From the NCBI GenBank assembly GCA_035507035.1, contig DATJOJ010000048.1:248001-312000 (forward strand): a DNA stretch of 64,000 nt, given 5' to 3'. Below, in pieces: positions 52,009 through 61,367 of the stretch. Position 1 is the first letter of the stretch. Every line of letters starts with the position of its first letter. The notes beneath the pieces are model-generated. The model saw nothing but the letters and a program-made list of their open reading frames with translations. It did no database searches and had not been told where the DNA came from. This stretch comes from DATJOJ01 sp035507035 (GTDB lineage: Bacteria > Acidobacteriota > Terriglobia > Terriglobales > Acidobacteriaceae). Position numbers and translations under genes: made by a program.

Positions 52009-54353
52009 TGCGAATAGTCCAAGGGAAGATCGATGTGCAGTGCGGTGGTGTAGCGCGAATATTTCGGCGGACTGGAATTGTCATACTGTCGCAAGTAGCA
52101 ATCTTGCACACGCGACAGCCTTGGTACGGTAAAGGTTTGTGTCGTGAAGCGACCCATCAGATTGCGTTCGTTGCCTTGGCCCCATCCAGAGTCACTCCAC
52201 CGGACCTCGAATCCTCCGCCCGCTGGAGGCGCGATCCCAACGTCGATGTTCAATGTTGTCGACGTCACTTCCGTGACCTCGGCGTCGGTTAGGTCAGCCA
52301 AGTAAATGGAACCGACCTGCGTATTCGCAATTGCGGTCACCCAAGGCAGAGTCGCAACCTTCGTCCCATCGATTTCGAACGCGAGAGATTCGGCTGCGTC
52401 ATTGGCAAAACCGATTTTGTAGCGACAGTTCTCGCCCTCCAGGTCGTTTACGGTGACCTCGACTTCGCGCACATTGACATTGAAATTCGCGCCACGCGAT
52501 GGAAGATTAAGGCCGAGCGCGTCTCCGGGAAAAATGTCGTTCGCGCTGCCAGGCAGGAAATCGCTCCAGCACTCGTACTGGCCGCTCCAAGCTGGATTGG
52601 TCATGTCATCAAAGATGGCTAGCGCTGCATTCTCGCAATCGGCTGCGGTTCGCGCCAACGGCTCTTTTATGTGTCGAACTCCGCCGTGCAGGCCATTATC
52701 GACTCCGCGTTGCTGGGCCGCGATGCTCGCTGGATCGGTAACTCGCGCCAGAGCCCGGCCTTGCCCGCGATAGCGAACTTCAATTTGCTGATTCGCTGCC
52801 GGCACGTATGCCGAGTAGAACTCCAGCTCCCCGCTCGACGTGACATTGCACTCCGATCCTTCCGAGAGCGGCCCGACGATCTGTGTTACATAGCTCAATC
52901 CCGGAAGTGCGCTGCGCACTTCGGTGTCCACTGCCTGGATGAGCCGAGTGAAAGCGACGGAGCATTGCAGATTTGCGGCGTTGACCAAAGCGTAAGTGCA
53001 GAAATCCGGCGCGCCGGAGATTACGCCGTCATACAACACCGTGGCCGGCGCAACTTCCGTCGCTGGATTTGTAGGATCGATATCATGCACTTCCAGCACG
53101 ATGCGCACATCCGCCGCAATCTCCGCGGCGCCGATTCCACTACCCGCGGGATGAAGCGAAGAATGGAAGATCTGCTGCCGGCGATACATCTCCTGACAAT
53201 AAATTCGGGTGGTAAGCAGGTAATGATGCCCGGGAGTAGTCGTGATCGCCGTGCCAGTCAACGTACCATTTACCAGTGCCTGAATGCTCGACTGCGTTCC
53301 CGATGGAGTGACACTAAAGCCCGCGAGACAACCAGCAATGCACACCGAATGTGGATAAAGTCCTCCCAACACGCCGGTCGAGGGTTCGCCGAATACGAAG
53401 TCCCCGTGTTCGATCACGCTCGCTCCGCCCAGTTCAATCTGCTCGACAAACTCCACCGTCGTTGCGCCATCCACGCCGGTGCCACCTGCGATCTGCAGTT
53501 GGCCATTGCTGACCGAAACTACACCCTTTGGATCAACCACGCTCCACAGAGTTGGTTCGAGCGGCGAGACGGCGTATTCTTCGTCAAAGACCGTTTTGTT
53601 TTCTTTTTTGAACGGCGTTTGCGAAAGATAGAACCTCTCAGTCAGTCCGTCGCCCACAAAATAATCTTTCACATACGCCTGTGGCTCGATCTCCCCGATC
53701 ACAGTCACGTCGTTAAGCAGCGTGCCGGCAGGTTGCAGTCTGAGGCCTTGCGGATTGAAGTTCGGGTCGGACTCGTCGAGTGCATAGACGATGGATGCAA
53801 CTGGAGAAAATATCAAGGCTCCATTCAACACGTAGTACCGTGCCCGTGCCTGAATCGCGATTTCCGCGGCCTGCTCGCCCCAGGTCTTTTGTGGTTCCGA
53901 AGCGTATCCGGCAAGGAGATCGAGATCCTGCACTTGGCTCGTGTCGAAAACGCCAGGCAACAAGTCCTCGGTGAGTTGTCGGAGCGCATTTCCGGCGCTC
54001 CGCTCAACGAAAGGGCTGCGATCCGGAAGCCGCTTTTCGTTTAGTAGAGTTTCGTCGCTCTGGGCAATCAGGTTGTAGCGGTAAACCGGACCCTGCTCGC
54101 TCCATCCGAGATATTCATACTCCGGCGCGTGAATCAGGTATCCGGTGAAGACATCCTGGCCGTTCGCCTTGCCGAGAGCGATTCTAGCTCCCGTCGCGGG
54201 CACAACAAAATTCGCACTATCGGCGACCAGGCTGACGCGGAGCTCCGAAGGCTGGTTCAGCTTGCGAATGACTTGTGGCAGCCGCGAGGCGTCTATCGAG
54301 GACGTGTAGTCGCGCGGACCGAGACCATCGAGATTGTCGATTTGCAGTTTCAT
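52005..54353 (-). CDS. Large phage tail tip / baseplate-hub-like protein
   Basis: The 782-residue protein starts with a segment like tail-hub proteins (SSIDASRLPQVIRKLNQPSE, DVFTGYLIHAPEYEYLGWSE, YRYNLIAQSDETLLNEKRLP). A middle region has lectin-like sandwich traits (LNDVTVIGEIEPQAYVKDYF), and a C-terminal fibronectin-type-III-like unit runs TSTTLNIDVGIAPPAGGGFE to the end. It is the only large tail gene in the block. ATG 54353 is chosen; the open frame extends to a TTG at 54371. No signal peptide is present. Assignment is by fold-like pattern and position. Confidence 0.72.
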   Translation of the reverse strand: MKLQIDNLDGLGPRDYTSSIDASRLPQVIRKLNQPSELRVSLVADSANFVVPATGARIALGKANGQDVFTGYLIHAPEYEYLGWSEQGPVYRYNLIAQSDETLLNEKRLPDRSPFVERSAGNALRQLTEDLLPGVFDTSQVQDLDLLAGYASEPQKTWGEQAAEIAIQARARYYVLNGALIFSPVASIVYALDESDPNFNPQGLRLQPAGTLLNDVTVIGEIEPQAYVKDYFVGDGLTERFYLSQTPFKKENKTVFDEEYAVSPLEPTLWSVVDPKGVVSVSNGQLQIAGGTGVDGATTVEFVEQIELGGASVIEHGDFVFGEPSTGVLGGLYPHSVCIAGCLAGFSVTPSGTQSSIQALVNGTLTGTAITTTPGHHYLLTTRIYCQEMYRRQQIFHSSLHPAGSGIGAAEIAADVRIVLEVHDIDPTNPATEVAPATVLYDGVISGAPDFCTYALVNAANLQCSVAFTRLIQAVDTEVRSALPGLSYVTQIVGPLSEGSECNVTSSGELEFYSAYVPAANQQIEVRYRGQGRALARVTDPASIAAQQRGVDNGLHGGVRHIKEPLARTAADCENAALAIFDDMTNPAWSGQYECWSDFLPGSANDIFPGDALGLNLPSRGANFNVNVREVEVTVNDLEGENCRYKIGFANDAAESLAFEIDGTKVATLPWVTAIANTQVGSIYLADLTDAEVTEVTSTTLNIDVGIAPPAGGGFEVRWSDSGWGQGNERNLMGRFTTQTFTVPRLSRVQDCYLRQYDNSSPPKYSRYTTALHIDLPLDYSQ

Positions 54354-54403
54354 CTGAATTGATTGAACCAAATGTCATCACAAACAGTTAGTCGCGGGTC
54401 GGC

Positions 54404-55438
54404 TTAATAAATGGCCGCCATACTTGCGGGGAAGTAACTCCTATAACAGACCACCGTTTGGCCATCGTTCTCGTCAACGTGCGGCATCGCTTGAAAGGCG
54501 GCATGGAGCGCAAGAGCGGCCAGCGGCTTTGCGATCTCCACATTTTCTTCGCGTTCAAATATCTTGGCAGTTCCTGGCTGGGGTGACGAATTGAGCGAAA
54601 AAGATGTTGGCAGCGAAGTGGTCGGGCTAAGTCGCGGATAATGCAGACATGCCCGTCCACCAGATTCGTCCTCTGCCACGAAAAGCGCTGACCATTCCTG
54701 AAAGAACGAACCTCCTTCGCGATCCACAAATGCAATTACTTTCTGCGCCCCGGCTTGTGCCGGCGGAGTCCCGCCGAGCAGAGGCTGCGCCAAAACTAAC
54801 GAGGTTGTTGTTTGCTGCGCCACCCGCCCAAGGTTGAACGTCACGCGCCGGATGTAATTGACATCACGATTCACATCGGTCGGATCGCTGACGTATGCCG
54901 CAGAAATGCCGGTGCCAACATAGCCGATTTGCTGTTGATAATCGGCGTCAACGGCAACGATGTCTCCAATAGAAAACGCACTAACAGCACCCGTACCCAC
55001 AACGATTTCACTCGCAGTCGATCCCGAAAGAACTGCCACTGCAGGCAGTGGCGTGCCCCCGGAGGGTTGCGCGTTAGCGTTCGGATCGGAGGCCAGAACG
55101 TTCATGTGCTCCGAACCGCAGGCCAGCGCCATCTGCAATTTGCCCCACTCACGAAAATCTAATTCCACCCGGGCATCAAGAGCACCCCGATATTGCGAGA
55201 CTGGCGCACCGCAACCTCCAGCGCGCAGAGCACCCGTCGTCGTGCCACAGAGTCGCTGGAAGTTGTCAATCCATCCCAAGTCAACCCACGGTGCGGGTGG
55301 CGACTCAAGTGCGAACAGCCCGTACTTGCCAGGATCGAATAAAGTCGGCGTTCCGCTCACGCGGTTCATGGGTGCAAAATAGGCGCGGACCCGACGGGTG
55401 ATCGGAAGCATAGCTGCGCGCAAAGGCGAGGTGCTCAT
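54404..55438 (-). CDS. Phage tail-tube-like protein
   Basis: The 344-residue product lies where the major tail protein is expected, after the terminator-like gene. It contains YGLFALESPPAPWVDLGWID and RVELDFREWGKLQMALACGS, which resemble tail-tube domains. The rest is beta-rich (SFSIGDIVAVDADYQQQIGY). The ATG overlaps the previous gene's stop by 4 bases. I cannot distinguish tail tube from a decoration or neck protein with certainty. Confidence 0.62.
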   Translation of the reverse strand: MSTSPLRAAMLPITRRVRAYFAPMNRVSGTPTLFDPGKYGLFALESPPAPWVDLGWIDNFQRLCGTTTGALRAGGCGAPVSQYRGALDARVELDFREWGKLQMALACGSEHMNVLASDPNANAQPSGGTPLPAVAVLSGSTASEIVVGTGAVSAFSIGDIVAVDADYQQQIGYVGTGISAAYVSDPTDVNRDVNYIRRVTFNLGRVAQQTTTSLVLAQPLLGGTPPAQAGAQKVIAFVDREGGSFFQEWSALFVAEDESGGRACLHYPRLSPTTSLPTSFSLNSSPQPGTAKIFEREENVEIAKPLAALALHAAFQAMPHVDENDGQTVVCYRSYFPASMAAIY

Positions 55439-55968
55439 AGTAAATTCACCTCAGAAAAGAAAAATACTTTCAGACCCACGCTGCGCTCCAATCGCACACC
55501 CTCCGCGCCTCGCGGCAAGCCTTCATTCTTCGCAGCCTCGCTTCCAGAAACCTTGCCAAAATCTGGTTGTGTCCAGAAAATGTTGGTTCCCAGAGCGACA
55601 CTCGGGGTCTGCGTGTAATCTCGCTTCGACGACCAAGGCGGCTGGCAGATGCTCAACAACTCCATATCGAGCGCTGCCAAGCTACGCCCCCGGTCGACGC
55701 CGCTTTCGACAGTGCCAAAGGTGTGATAAGAAATGATGCAGTCCATGGCCAGCAAAATGCGATCTCCGGCCTGCCTCTGTATCGGCACCGCGGCTCCCCA
55801 TTCGATGTAAAACGCGTCCGGTAGAGGAACTACGGGAACGACGAGTTCGTTCTCCGCAACAACCAAGGCCGGGCGCGTCGTTCCATTCAGCGTGATCGTC
55901 TGTTGCGGATCCTGCGCCACCAGACGATTCAGCAGCGTCATGTAAAAACTGTCTTTGGTGTATTGCAT
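55435..55968 (-). CDS. Phage tail terminator / neck-like protein
   Basis: The 177-residue protein starts YTKDSFYMTLLNRLVAQDPQ, then TRPALVVAENELVVPVVPLP and FYIEWGAA, and is predicted alpha/beta. It occupies the slot of head-tail completion or tail-terminator proteins between the head-tail joining gene and the tail-tube-like gene. No ribosome site is visible in the 50 bases upstream. Assignment rests on gene order. Confidence 0.55.
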   Translation of the reverse strand: MQYTKDSFYMTLLNRLVAQDPQQTITLNGTTRPALVVAENELVVPVVPLPDAFYIEWGAAVPIQRQAGDRILLAMDCIISYHTFGTVESGVDRGRSLAALDMELLSICQPPWSSKRDYTQTPSVALGTNIFWTQPDFGKVSGSEAAKNEGLPRGAEGVRLERSVGLKVFFFSEVNLL

Positions 55969-56018
55969 AGAATTGTGACTTTCAGCGATCAGGCTTCAGC
56001 TATTTCAATAGCACTGTG

Positions 56019-56429
56019 CTACTCAACCGCAGTTACCTTGTAGAGATACGCGGTTCCGGCAAAATATTCGGCTGTCGCGTTCGCGATGCGAAAGAGAGTG
56101 TTGTCATAATTGACTGCGAGCGCGCTGTCGAATAAGGCATCGGCCGATGCCGCATTCTGCGAGATCACGGCCTGAGCTACCGACGTTGCGGAAATCAGAA
56201 ACTCCAGTTGCCGCCGCGGTCCGGTACTTGGAGTATTGAGGGTTCTCACCGCAACCGGAGAAAAACTGACTTCTTCTGTTCCGGGATCCTGCAGTCCCAG
56301 TTGCGCACTAGGATCGTTGGGCAGCGTAAGCAAAGGAAATAGAATCGTGATCGCCTCACCGCCCAACGCCTGCAACATGGCGTCGGCCGCATGAATCACA
56401 GCCATCGCTCCAAATCCGGAGGTCGACAT
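56019..56429 (-). CDS. Phage head-tail joining-like protein
   Basis: The 136-residue product (AVIHAADAMLQALGGEAITI, VSFSPVAVRTLNTPSTGPRR) sits between the connector and terminator-like genes. It has the size and mixed beta pattern of small head-tail joining proteins. It starts 3 bases after the previous stop. The family is not confirmed. Confidence 0.55.
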   Translation of the reverse strand: MSTSGFGAMAVIHAADAMLQALGGEAITILFPLLTLPNDPSAQLGLQDPGTEEVSFSPVAVRTLNTPSTGPRRQLEFLISATSVAQAVISQNAASADALFDSALAVNYDNTLFRIANATAEYFAGTAYLYKVTAVE

Positions 56430-56432
56430 CGT

Positions 56433-57059
56433 TCACCCCAGTTTCTGCGCCACATAAGGCGCGAGCATCGAAGTCACCGCTTGATCGATCAGCGTGTCGG
56501 CAAAGTACTGAAGATGCATGCGGTCAAGATGCTCCGCTTTCACGTTCAGCGCAGGAGTTGCCAACGCGTTGCGCACGATTTGAGCGCAGGCGAATTTTGC
56601 CGGATCAGGGATGGTGCTGAATCCCGCCGTGTAAACAATGTCGACTTCGCTGAACCAGAGTCCGACGATATTCAAGGGCAACGTCAGCTCGCCAGTGTCC
56701 GCGAAGTAGTCAATCGCGGTGACATCAATCGCAGTCCAGACCCCCGGCAGTCCGAACATCAGCGCGACATCCAGCCGCAAATCGTCGAATGGCCATTCGC
56801 CACGCCGCGGAATGCAGTATCTTCCCTGAGCTGAGACGAGCGGCGTTGTGGCCGGCGCGACTGTCGTCAACGGAAGATAAGTGAGACGCACCGTATTGCG
56901 ATCGGGCGGAAGCCGCAATCGTTCTTCATATTGCGCTACGCCCAGGGTCGTGCGACGGCAATGGGCATCGATCATCGAAGACGAAGCCGCAACCAGAGCA
57001 TCGGGCGTGGCCGCATCCAGACCGTAGGTCACATATTCAGAGGCAGAGAGATAGTTCAT
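56433..57059 (-). CDS. Phage head-tail connector (adaptor)-like protein
   Basis: The 208-residue product begins MNYLSASEYVTYGLDAATPD and MIDAHCRRTTLG, typical of the helical gp6-like adaptor that follows the capsid gene. The middle has beta segments (TVRLTYLPLTTVAPATTPLV) and the end a helix (DPAKFACAQIVRNALATPAL). It is separated from the capsid gene by 73 bases holding an inverted repeat. Confidence 0.68.
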   Translation of the reverse strand: MNYLSASEYVTYGLDAATPDALVAASSSMIDAHCRRTTLGVAQYEERLRLPPDRNTVRLTYLPLTTVAPATTPLVSAQGRYCIPRRGEWPFDDLRLDVALMFGLPGVWTAIDVTAIDYFADTGELTLPLNIVGLWFSEVDIVYTAGFSTIPDPAKFACAQIVRNALATPALNVKAEHLDRMHLQYFADTLIDQAVTSMLAPYVAQKLG

Positions 57060-57075
57060 CGTAGGTCCCAGAGAA

Positions 57076-57122
57076 GTTGCCAGTCGTCGGCCGAGTTGTA
57101 GACTCTGCTAACAACTGGCAAC
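57076..57122. repeat. Inverted repeat between capsid and connector genes
   Basis: GTTGCCAGT (57076-57084) and ACTGGCAAC (57114-57122) form a perfect 9-bp stem with a 29-base loop. It lies 10 bases after the capsid stop on the transcribed strand. It could stabilise capsid mRNA or act as an attenuator; there is no T-tract, so a classical terminator is unlikely. Confidence 0.55.
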
Positions 57123-57132
57123 AGGCTTTTGT

Positions 57133-58104
57133 CTAGCGGTTGACCTTGATTTCGTAGTGAGCGTAATTCGCGCCTTTGACCACGACAGCCCCGAATTTCA
57201 CTACCACCATTTGCGATGCCAGCGAGCCGACCAGTCCCAACTGGAAAACTCGCGGATTCGGATCCGAGAGCCAGTGATACTCGATCAGGTTTTCGGTGAC
57301 GATGTAAGCGGGAAGCACCGCGCTCCCGCTGCCTGGCGTGCCAGTGTATGGCAGCGCCCACTCAGGGATGAGTGGAATGTCTCCGGCCTGGGTGGAAAGC
57401 GTTTTCACCCGAAGCCCCGCCGTAATCTCCGTGGTCGAGAGAACAACGTTGAATTCCGCCTTCATCTCGCGGTCGATCAGGTCCAGCAACACGGGATTCG
57501 CATAGATCGCCGTGGGACGAACCTCGTAGGAAGAGCTCGCCACCATTTCGGCGATCACGCCCTTGATTCCGTCCACAATGCTGGCATTATTCGCGATGGT
57601 CGTCGTGTTACCACCGGCTTCGATCTGCCCGATCGCACCGAAATACTGCATCGTCGTCGGCGCGCTCAAGGAAGTGTCGTTTCCGTTCCAGAGAGCGACA
57701 TCGTGCGTGCGCAAGAGTCCATCGACCGAATCCGCCAGGTCTTTCGCTTGCAGGTAGGCAAACTGGCTCTGCTGCGCACCCACTTCGAGATCAAACAAGT
57801 TGTAGTTGATCTGCGAGACCAGCGCTTTCAGAGGTACGCAACGCTCTACACGAGTCGGTGCGCCAATGGTCGCCTGGATGTTGCGTGGGTCGACAAAGGC
57901 CTGGGCCGCCGTCGGCGAGTTAATTGCAGTTTCTTCGAAAAACCGCGAGGGATGTCCGGTGGCCGGGACCTGACGAATTCGCTGTCCGAATACTCCGCGC
58001 CGCCGAACGATATCGAAAATTTCGGTTTGGTAACGATCGACTTCAATCGCGCCCGGTCCAAGGTAGTCCGCCGTCGCATTCAAATCGATAAATTGTGCGT
58101 TCAT
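57133..58104 (-). CDS. Phage major capsid protein (HK97-like)
   Basis: The 323-residue product lies directly after the protease and scaffold-like genes. It has the HK97-like pattern: N-terminal arm (VDRYQTEIFDIVRRRGVFGQ), a central domain with LLRTHDVALWNGNDTSLSAP and IYANPVLLDLIDREMKAEFN, and the C-terminal strand QLGLVGSLASQMVVVKFGAV. ATG 58104 is used because TCAGGAGAACCC precedes it; the frame is open 27 codons further. It would form the shell. Confidence 0.8.
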   Translation of the reverse strand: MNAQFIDLNATADYLGPGAIEVDRYQTEIFDIVRRRGVFGQRIRQVPATGHPSRFFEETAINSPTAAQAFVDPRNIQATIGAPTRVERCVPLKALVSQINYNLFDLEVGAQQSQFAYLQAKDLADSVDGLLRTHDVALWNGNDTSLSAPTTMQYFGAIGQIEAGGNTTTIANNASIVDGIKGVIAEMVASSSYEVRPTAIYANPVLLDLIDREMKAEFNVVLSTTEITAGLRVKTLSTQAGDIPLIPEWALPYTGTPGSGSAVLPAYIVTENLIEYHWLSDPNPRVFQLGLVGSLASQMVVVKFGAVVVKGANYAHYEIKVNR

Positions 58105-58225
58105 GGGTTCTCCTGAAAAAGAAGTGTTCTTGCTTGCGGCGACTGACTTCTCGCCATGGTCAACTTTGTGCAACAAAAAAAGCACAGCTTGCGCCGTGCC
58201 TACTTGCCCGCCATCTGAGGAATTG

Positions 58226-58654
58226 CTATTCGATCATTCCAGCTCGCGCCATCTCCGCTTTGACCGCAATGCGCTGCTCTACACTGAGGGATTGCAGCGT
58301 CTTGTCCAGGACAGAGGGATCAACCCTGTCTCCTAATTCGTTACTGTTCTTGGCGAGCAAGGCGGTCACCAACGGTGACAACGTTTTGCGCGCCATCCGT
58401 GCGGCTTGGGCCTTGAGGTCGTTATTGGTTTTTTCCAGCTCCGCAATGCGCTGCTCCAGTTTGCTGGTCCGGTCTAATTCATGCGCATCGCCGCCGTGTG
58501 GCCGCTCTTCCACCGCCGCCACAATGCGGTCTACCTTGGCATTCAAGGCTTCCTGCTGGCCGTCGAGTTTTTCGAGAACCCGGTCTAACGTTTCGGCCGC
58601 GTTCGCCAGTCGTTCGGCGGTCGCAACCAGTTGCTGCGTCATTTCGTCGTTCAT
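58226..58654 (-). CDS. Phage scaffolding-like coiled-coil protein
   Basis: The 142-residue product is almost fully helical, with ATAERLANAAETLDRVLEKL and SKLEQRIAELEKTNNDLKAQ coils, and a C-terminal helical domain (VEQRIAVKAEMARAGMIE). Its place between protease and capsid matches scaffold or delta-domain proteins of HK97-type phages. ATG 58654 has GAAGGAG 6 bases upstream. Function is inferred from position and coils. Confidence 0.7.
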   Translation of the reverse strand: MNDEMTQQLVATAERLANAAETLDRVLEKLDGQQEALNAKVDRIVAAVEERPHGGDAHELDRTSKLEQRIAELEKTNNDLKAQAARMARKTLSPLVTALLAKNSNELGDRVDPSVLDKTLQSLSVEQRIAVKAEMARAGMIE

Positions 58655-58686
58655 GATTTCTCCTTCCTTGCGAAAAGGTGTTGAAG

Positions 58687-59193
58687 TTATTCGAGCTCTA
58701 TCCACGTATCTTGATAAGCTGCTTTGTCGCGCCGTAGAATCGCTGCGCCCGTGAATGTCACCTGCGTGAGGGTCCACACTTGTGCCCGCATGTCGGCGAT
58801 ACGTGCGTCGGCAATCTCATACGACATGCCGAGTTCCGGACCTGCTCCGCGAGCCAGCGTTCGCACGATTTCCGGAAAATCCTTGGCAAAGAGATATCCG
58901 CCAAGTTCGAGCTGTCGCCCTACGACATTCGCCCGCGTGATGATGCCGACTTTTCGCCGCGTGTCGTGACGATCAAGAGACGGGGAATAATCCAGCGCCA
59001 TCCCCATAAGCGAGGCCAACGCGTGCTCCGCAGCCGCTCGCGTCAAAACAACGCGATGGCCTCGTGCCCCGGCGGGAGCACGATTCGAAGTTGTGTCAAC
59101 CAACGTCAATACACCGCGGAACGGCTGCCGGTTGGGGTGTTCCCGAACTGCCGGCATGTCTAGCGCCATCGATTCCAAGTCACACGTCTGCAT
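58687..59193 (-). CDS. Phage prohead protease-like protein
   Basis: The 168-residue product resembles capsid-maturation proteases: MALDYSPSLDRHDTRRKVGI gives a candidate catalytic His, and LGMSYEIADARIADMRAQVW with LTQVTFTGAAILRRDKAAYQ matches the conserved Ser/strand end of the family. It would process the scaffold or capsid arm during assembly. GGAGAGGAAACC precedes ATG. The catalytic residues cannot be set with certainty by eye. Confidence 0.75.
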   Translation of the reverse strand: MQTCDLESMALDMPAVREHPNRQPFRGVLTLVDTTSNRAPAGARGHRVVLTRAAAEHALASLMGMALDYSPSLDRHDTRRKVGIITRANVVGRQLELGGYLFAKDFPEIVRTLARGAGPELGMSYEIADARIADMRAQVWTLTQVTFTGAAILRRDKAAYQDTWIELE

Positions 59194-59262
59194 GGTTTCC
59201 TCTCCGAGAACTGGAAACTGAAGTCTGAGGTCTCTTAAGGGTTTGTCGGGCCAGGAAATAAT

Positions 59263-60462
59263 TCAGAGCGGCGGTAGCCCGCGCATTCGTCTTACTTCAT
59301 TCACGGTCACAACGCCATTCTGCAGCAGGAGCGCTTGAATTTGCGTTGTCTCCATTTCATCGCCGCTGGCATCGACGTCGGTGAATACGAATTCCAGATC
59401 ATTCCATCCCAGCTTTTTGCTGATTGCATCCCGCGTGAGATATTCCGCGAAAAGCCGGGCTGTCGGCACGATCGCCTGCTGGAATGCCTGATCGCTCATC
59501 TCGCTCGCAGTCGAGCGATTGACATCCCGCTCCACGCCCAGGCTTTGCGGAGGAAGATCGAAAGCATCGGCAATCACTCGCAAGAGAAATTCCTGCCATT
59601 GCAACCGCAAATCAGCGTCCGTTCCTCCGCCGAAGCGCAAGACTTCCGGTTTGCTTTCAACCGAAAGAATCGGCACGCGCCCGGTGCCTTCAATTTCGTC
59701 CTGCCACCAGCGAATCAAGCGTTCATGATGCTCCGGCGTCAGGCCTTGCAGCCACAATGCATATTCGACCACCGAGTTCGAAGCCAGCTTACCGGCGTAA
59801 CGATGCGCTCCAAGAAACGCATTGACCGCTTCAAATGCGACTTCAAGCCGCCCAAGACCGAACGGCGTGAATGTTCTCGGGTTAAGGCGGATATAAATTA
59901 GCTCATCGTCATTCAAGACAACGTTACCTTCCGGCCCAGACTTTCCTGTGACCTGCACATACCGCGGTGATCCCGGCAGTCCATCCCAATCGGTCTTCAT
60001 GCGGATGGTCGCGCCATCCACCGGCCAGAGCACAAGAGGGTGGTAAAGATCGTCAGTCCTTTCGACCTCTAGCACGCCGAAACCACCAACGATTATGTCT
60101 TCAAGAACCTGTTCTGCCAGCGAGCGAAACGAATCGTCCGGATTCGGAGTTTCGAAATTGGCAGTCAAAATCTGAATGCGAGATTCGCTGTCGGCTAGAT
60201 CGATAGGCTCGCGTCCCGGGCGCGACTGAATTCGCCAGCGCATTCCGGCAATCCGGTCTTTGATCGTGTTGATTGCCTTGCGAGCCACCGGCGTCTCCGA
60301 AAATCGTCGCAAATTCACGGGCGTTGGTTTGGGCATGCTATCCGCCCGAGGCACGTAGGTGGTGAGGATCGATGGCAGCGACACGGTTCGCCGCTTGGCG
60401 GTTGTTGACGACACTCCTGCAATTCGGCGCACTGCGCCGCGCAACTTCTCTGTAATGTTCAT
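59263..60462 (-). CDS. Phage portal protein (HK97 family)
   Basis: The portal forms the dodecameric ring through which terminase packs DNA. The product has 399 residues: NLRRFSETPVARKAINTIKD near the start, IIVGGFGVLEVERTDDLYHP, LVLWPVDGATIRMKTDWDGL, YIRLNPRTFTPFGLGRLEVA, and the late LPPQSLGVERDVNRSTASEM motif. A helical C-terminus follows. It precedes the protease gene as in HK97-type cassettes. Confidence 0.88.
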   Translation of the reverse strand: MNITEKLRGAVRRIAGVSSTTAKRRTVSLPSILTTYVPRADSMPKPTPVNLRRFSETPVARKAINTIKDRIAGMRWRIQSRPGREPIDLADSESRIQILTANFETPNPDDSFRSLAEQVLEDIIVGGFGVLEVERTDDLYHPLVLWPVDGATIRMKTDWDGLPGSPRYVQVTGKSGPEGNVVLNDDELIYIRLNPRTFTPFGLGRLEVAFEAVNAFLGAHRYAGKLASNSVVEYALWLQGLTPEHHERLIRWWQDEIEGTGRVPILSVESKPEVLRFGGGTDADLRLQWQEFLLRVIADAFDLPPQSLGVERDVNRSTASEMSDQAFQQAIVPTARLFAEYLTRDAISKKLGWNDLEFVFTDVDASGDEMETTQIQALLLQNGVVTVNEVRRMRGLPPL

Positions 60463-60544
60463 AACCTTTTTTGATTAGAACTGCTTGGAAATTTGTGCGC
60501 AGAACGATGCCGTCCTGCGTTGAACCTTGCAACTGTTCTCTGCG

Positions 60545-61360
60545 CTACGCCTTCAGTTCCAGCCTCGCCAGTTCTGCAATGGCAGGCATCTGCGCTGCGG
60601 CTTCTATCCTGATTTTGGCTTCTTCCATCATTCCAAGAGCGAACCGCACGTGCTCATCACTCCGATCGACATCATCATCGACTATCGCCGTGAGCAGCGG
60701 AGTCGCCTCTCCCGCTTGCATCATTCCCTCTTTGATCGATGGGTACCGCGCCGCCAGGATCATGGCCCTATCCACTGCCGCCTTCAGCGAAACCGCATGA
60801 AATATCTTCATTGTGTCTTTGACCCTGTAAGCAAAATCAAACCGCAAAGGATCGCCGGGCCTGGTATAAGGAGCTACCGGAATGTCGTGCATAAGCAACC
60901 CCAATACTCCTGCATTCTCAAACGCGTCTCGCATTTTGCCAAGAATTTCCTCCCGCCCGCTCACCACGCGAATCCCTCTTCGGTTCGGCGGCTCAACCAA
61001 AAGGTGCGCCAACGTTTCCAGTTCTTCCACTGGCTCTGCGAGCGAAAAAGAAGCTTTCACCGGTGAGACCTGCACAAGGTTCGAAAATGAATCAGAAATC
61101 TTCTTGAACAAGGTGTCGCGGCTGTGCGTCTCGCCTAATTGTGCTTCAAATTCTCGCTTCAGCGCTTCCAACATTTCAATGTCGACATCAGGATCGATGC
61201 AGAGCACGCGGCGCCAATCCTGGGCAAAGCGCACATTAGCGAATTTCCACTCCGCTCCAGCCCGCTCGAGTAGCACCACTCCAAAGTTGATCCACTCTTC
61301 CCGCAGCGGGTTCGGAGCATATCGCAAAAGGAAATACTCGTATTGGCGTTGTTTGCCCAT
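60545..61360 (-). CDS. DUF3037-family protein paired with HipA-like kinase
   Basis: The 271-residue product has the DUF3037 N-terminal pattern (QRQYEYFLLRYAPNPLREEW, INFGVVLLERAG), a charged helical middle and a C-terminal part with ILAARYPSIKEGMMQAGEAT. Its function is unknown. It starts 7 bases after the kinase-like gene, so the two are expressed together, and DUF3037 genes are often found beside HipA-like genes. Its place between terminase and portal suggests cargo within the head cassette, not a structural role. Confidence 0.82.
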   Translation of the reverse strand: MGKQRQYEYFLLRYAPNPLREEWINFGVVLLERAGAEWKFANVRFAQDWRRVLCIDPDVDIEMLEALKREFEAQLGETHSRDTLFKKISDSFSNLVQVSPVKASFSLAEPVEELETLAHLLVEPPNRRGIRVVSGREEILGKMRDAFENAGVLGLLMHDIPVAPYTRPGDPLRFDFAYRVKDTMKIFHAVSLKAAVDRAMILAARYPSIKEGMMQAGEATPLLTAIVDDDVDRSDEHVRFALGMMEEAKIRIEAAAQMPAIAELARLELKA

Positions 61361-61367
61361 CAGCCGC

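Noticed and set aside
52671..54044. 457-codon forward open frame
   Set aside because: It is antisense to the tail-tip gene, which has coupled neighbours; the translation is Arg/Cys/His-rich and not protein-like.
57157..58116. 319-codon forward open frame
   Set aside because: Antisense to the capsid gene, with Arg/His-rich composition and no ribosome site.
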